Positions 4,985 to 7,482 of a DNA stretch of 7,482 nt are shown piece after piece. Below the pieces are notes generated by a model. It did not search any database. It was not told the DNA's origin and saw only the letters and a list, made by a program, of their open reading frames with translations. Source of the DNA: an uncultured Clostridia bacterium (lineage in GTDB: Bacteria > Bacillota > Clostridia > Christensenellales > DUVY01); contig CALAYY010000134.1 in assembly GCA_937895465.1 (NCBI GenBank), positions 1-7,482 on the forward strand, given 5' to 3'. The position numbers and the translations under genes were made by a program. How positions within the stretch are numbered: the first letter of the stretch is position 1; each line of letters starts with the position of its first letter.

Positions 4985-6151
4985 ATGGCAAAAAAAGGCA
5001 ATTGCTGTTTGGCAGCATTTTTGATAGTAATCATACTTCTTGGAGGTACTGTTGCAGCGGGATATTTTGGCGGCAATTACGCACTCAAAAAGTATCTGGG
5101 CGATGAAGGCGAATTGATTCAGATGGGAATCAATAATTGGGGAGATCTTTTTAATTTTATTTCAGGCACTAACAAGCTATTAAAAGAAGAACCAGAAATA
5201 TCTGAACAAGATAAGCCCAGTCAGCAAAACCTTGATTCTGCGCATGAAGAATTGGAAAGCGCAATAATAGGCTATGAGACGGGAACTTCATTGTTAGATT
5301 CTCAAGGGGCTTTGGCATTTAAGGCGCCGCTAAAGCTTACAGGCGGTCAGCTTGCGGCATTAATTAATAACGAATTGACTTCAATGGAAGAAAACTCCGG
5401 CATAAAATTGACTGTGGCTCAAGTCAAGCTAGAGGTTGACCCTGATGATAATGATTTTTGTATAATTACTATGACCTTAGCTATAGACAAAGACGATATC
5501 ATCAAGCCTATAGAAGACGGTCTTGGACCTTTTGCAAGCATAGTCACTAATGCTCTTGGAAAATATATTTACATTACTTCTGTTAACAGGTACCATGCAG
5601 TTTCGGGCGAAATTTCGGTTGATTCTGCTTATACGGGAAGCAACTTGTTTATAGGCAACGGAAGCGGATCGGCTATTAATGAACAGATTGTGGGCTTATT
5701 GGTCTCATTATTTGGAGCGAGCGATAAAAATGAGCTTAATTCAAATCTTGGCAATGTTGTAATCAGTGCTGTTAACAGTGTAGGCAAGGTTTCTTTTGAA
5801 CAGAGCAATAATATAAGCTATATAGTGTTTGATAATCACCGTAACAGTGAGTTGATTGCAAAGTTGGCTGTTGTTGCAGAAATTAATCTGGCTGATTATG
5901 CGAATCTTGATGAAGCCAATAAAACTGTACTAAGTGATATTAAGACCCAAGCCAATAATACACTTGCAACCTTAGCTTCTACCGAGCTTAGCGACACATC
6001 CACACCTACCTTATCTAATGTTCAGAGCACAATCAATAGTATTGAACTTGATAACACCAATTTTAAAACTGATTATCAAGCTAATCCAGCAACAGTTGAT
6101 TTGACATCTTTTCAAAACAATATCAATGTTTTGACAGCATTATTTGCATAA
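4985..6151 (+). CDS. Membrane-anchored extracytoplasmic protein of unknown family
   Basis: 388 residues from the ATG at 4985. That start is preferred over ATG 4973 because the GGGGG at 4975-4979 then acts as ribosome binding site 5 nt upstream, and the protein begins with a short basic segment (MAKKGN). One transmembrane helix spans about residues 9-30 (LAAFLIVIILLGG core) and should act as an uncleaved anchor, leaving the rest outside the membrane. An acidic linker (about 66-95) leads to a likely mixed alpha/beta domain (about 110-300) containing KLTGGQLAALINNEL and alternating hydrophobic strands such as DFCIITMTLAID. An Asn/Thr/Ser-rich, probably helical C-terminus follows (about 303-388). 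The anchor followed by an L-x2-LIN segment loosely recalls the YpmS/DUF2140 type of anchored proteins, but I do not assign it. Cys7 and Cys8 precede the helix and do not form a lipobox. It is monocistronic, between its own promoter and terminator. Confidence 0.85.
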   Translation: MAKKGNCCLAAFLIVIILLGGTVAAGYFGGNYALKKYLGDEGELIQMGINNWGDLFNFISGTNKLLKEEPEISEQDKPSQQNLDSAHEELESAIIGYETGTSLLDSQGALAFKAPLKLTGGQLAALINNELTSMEENSGIKLTVAQVKLEVDPDDNDFCIITMTLAIDKDDIIKPIEDGLGPFASIVTNALGKYIYITSVNRYHAVSGEISVDSAYTGSNLFIGNGSGSAINEQIVGLLVSLFGASDKNELNSNLGNVVISAVNSVGKVSFEQSNNISYIVFDNHRNSELIAKLAVVAEINLADYANLDEANKTVLSDIKTQANNTLATLASTELSDTSTPTLSNVQSTINSIELDNTNFKTDYQANPATVDLTSFQNNINVLTALFA

Positions 6152-6181
6152 ATTCAAATAAGAGCATAACAATTATCAGAT

Positions 6182-6222
6182 AAAAACCGCTTTAAAAATT
6201 ATAAAGCGGTTTTTGTCTTTTT
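6182..6222 (+). terminator. Strong intrinsic terminator after the membrane protein gene
   Basis: 13-bp stem AAAAACCGCTTTA (6182-6194) with TAAAGCGGTTTTT (6202-6214), loop AAAATTA, followed by GTCTTTTT. It starts 30 bp after the stop codon. The A-rich 5' arm makes it plausible in both directions, but no gene reads toward it from the right. Confidence 0.9.
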
Positions 6223-6256
6223 AACTCTTTTTATAGGTTTATTTATCAGGTACTAA

Positions 6257-6285
6257 TTCATCAGCCCTTTCTCATAAGATATAAA
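6257..6285 (+). promoter_or_regulatory. Possible promoter for the M1 peptidase gene
   Basis: -10 TATAAA (6280-6285) with a weak -35 TTCATC (6257-6262) at 17-bp spacing. It is the best candidate in the 104 bp between the preceding terminator and the peptidase start. It predicts a start near 6292 and a leader of about 35 nt. Confidence 0.4.
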
Positions 6286-6326
6286 CAACTCATTTTTTAA
6301 TAACTTATTTTCTTAAGGGGAAGGCA

Positions 6327-7482
6327 ATGAAAGATTTTTCCAAAAACAGACTGAGAAGGTTGACAGCAATATTACTTATAATATTTGCTGTATTTTTTAT
6401 ATCGTCATGCAGGTCAGAGCTTCAAAAGGCGTCAAAAAATCTTACTACATATACAATTACAGCAAGCTATGACGAATACACCCAAACAATAACCGCATTT
6501 CAAAAAGTGAAGTATGTCAATAATAATGAAGTGCCTTTGGACGAATTGAAATTTCATCTATACCCCAATGCTTTCAGACAAGGTGCTAAGATTAAGCCGA
6601 TAAGCCAAAGAGAAAGCCTTGTTCAAAAAGCTTACCCAAACGGCGAAAGTTATGGCGATATAATAATCAATAAGGTTTTTGTTTCGGGAAAAGAAAGTGA
6701 TTTTACAATAGGCGGAGAAGACCGCAACATTATGACCGTAAAATTTCCTATGGAGCTGTATCCTGAGGCTTGCTTTACTATAGAATTTGATTTTGTATTA
6801 CGGCTTGCCAATACTCCGCATAGGCTTGGATATACTGATAAGTGTGTTAATCTTGGCAATTGGTATCCTATCGCATGCGTTTATAAAAACGGCGATTTTG
6901 TCACTTATGCATATTACGCTAACGGTGATCCGTTTTTTTCTGAAGCCGCCAATTATAATGTTGAACTTACTCTTAACAGTGATTTTTTTGTCGCATCATC
7001 CGGCAGAAATGTCGGAACTGTACTAAGCGGAAACACCAAAACATTAAAATACGAGGCACTGGCTGTAAGAGACTTTGCTTTTGTGTTAAGCAAACAGTTT
7101 TCAACCATAAGCGCAACAGCAGGTAACATAAGCGTTACATATTTTTATTATGATGACCTTGAAGCGGGAACCTCTTTAAAAGCGGCAGTTGATGCGGTCA
7201 ATACCTTTACTGCGATGTTTGGCAGCTTGCCGTATTCTCATCTCAATGTAGTAAAAACACCCTTTATTTACGGCGGAATGGAATATCCCAACCTTATATA
7301 TATATCAGATAGTGTGGTTGACAGGGACGCCTATTTAGAAACTATAATCCACGAAACAGCACATCAATGGTGGTATTCTTTGGTGGGCAATGACCAAGTA
7401 AAACACGGCTGGCTGGATGAAGGACTTACAGAATATACCACGACAGTTTTTTATGAAAAAAACCCCTCTTATAATCAAAACC
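6327..7482 (+). CDS. M1 family zinc metallopeptidase, lipoprotein (3' end beyond window)
   Basis: The frame is open from the ATG at 6327 to the right edge, 385 codons, so the C-terminal part is missing. The start has AAGGGGAAGG directly upstream. The N-terminus is a lipoprotein signal: basic NRLRR, hydrophobic segment about 12-25, lipobox ISSC with Cys28, implying export and anchoring on the outer face of the membrane. An N-terminal beta domain occupies roughly 40-230. The catalytic domain carries GGMEY (316-320), a variant of the M1 GAMEN substrate-binding motif, and HETAH (342-346) followed after exactly 18 residues by Glu365 in LDEGLTEY, the M1 zinc site HExxH-x18-E. The expected activity is removal of N-terminal residues from external peptides, which would feed peptide uptake. 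The Asn-to-Tyr change in GAMEN occurs in bacterial M1 subgroups and does not suggest inactivity. The catalytic tyrosine would lie past the edge. Confidence 0.9.
   Translation, partial: MKDFSKNRLRRLTAILLIIFAVFFISSCRSELQKASKNLTTYTITASYDEYTQTITAFQKVKYVNNNEVPLDELKFHLYPNAFRQGAKIKPISQRESLVQKAYPNGESYGDIIINKVFVSGKESDFTIGGEDRNIMTVKFPMELYPEACFTIEFDFVLRLANTPHRLGYTDKCVNLGNWYPIACVYKNGDFVTYAYYANGDPFFSEAANYNVELTLNSDFFVASSGRNVGTVLSGNTKTLKYEALAVRDFAFVLSKQFSTISATAGNISVTYFYYDDLEAGTSLKAAVDAVNTFTAMFGSLPYSHLNVVKTPFIYGGMEYPNLIYISDSVVDRDAYLETIIHETAHQWWYSLVGNDQVKHGWLDEGLTEYTTTVFYEKNPSYNQN

Noticed and set aside
6650..7026. Minus-strand frame 6650-6859 and plus-strand frame 6787-7026.
   Set aside because: Both overlap the M1 peptidase frame, which has the lipobox and zinc motifs. 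These are alternative-frame shadows.

Overview
The window reads as chromosomal DNA of an AT-rich, low-GC Gram-positive bacterium, most likely an anaerobic member of the Clostridia. The evidence is the AT-rich intergenic DNA, consensus housekeeping (sigma-A type) promoters, purine-rich Shine-Dalgarno sites, a PepV-type dipeptidase, the clostridial-style RadC N-terminus, and a B. subtilis-like tRNA-Arg(ACG) with encoded CCA. It is mostly ordinary housekeeping DNA, with a less explained stretch around 4.3-4.9 kb.

Left part (1-1693): the 3' end of a small cysteine-rich reading frame whose pattern resembles a mini SpaA/prealbumin-type beta domain. It is followed by a minus-strand PepV-like M20 dipeptidase gene with its own terminator. 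A 157-bp divergent spacer holds a perfect 8-3-8 inverted repeat near the dipeptidase start and a clear promoter for the plus-strand operon.

Centre (1851-4270): radC (TTG start) overlaps gltX by 7 bp, so the two are probably translationally coupled. Next comes a tRNA-Arg(ACG) gene with its own near-consensus promoter, a hairpin that fills its predicted 5' leader, and a strong terminator.

Intergenic complex (4271-4970): a hairpin-rich stretch of unknown role is followed by a complete-looking short non-coding transcription unit (promoter, about 68 nt, terminator). Facing it on the minus strand is a 49-residue microprotein in which asparagine occupies every second position. Its ribosome binding site is excellent, although a longer overlapping frame on the same strand could mislead annotation.

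Right part (4985-7482): a single-pass, membrane-anchored extracytoplasmic protein of unrecognised family with its own extended -10 promoter and a strong terminator. After it comes the 5' portion of a lipoprotein M1-family zinc metallopeptidase (GxMEY, HExxH-x18-E), which runs off the window.

I see no CRISPR array, transposase, prophage gene or recognisable defence system. The best candidates for something undescribed are the small RNA unit and the alternating-Asn microprotein. Both are inferred from sequence alone.
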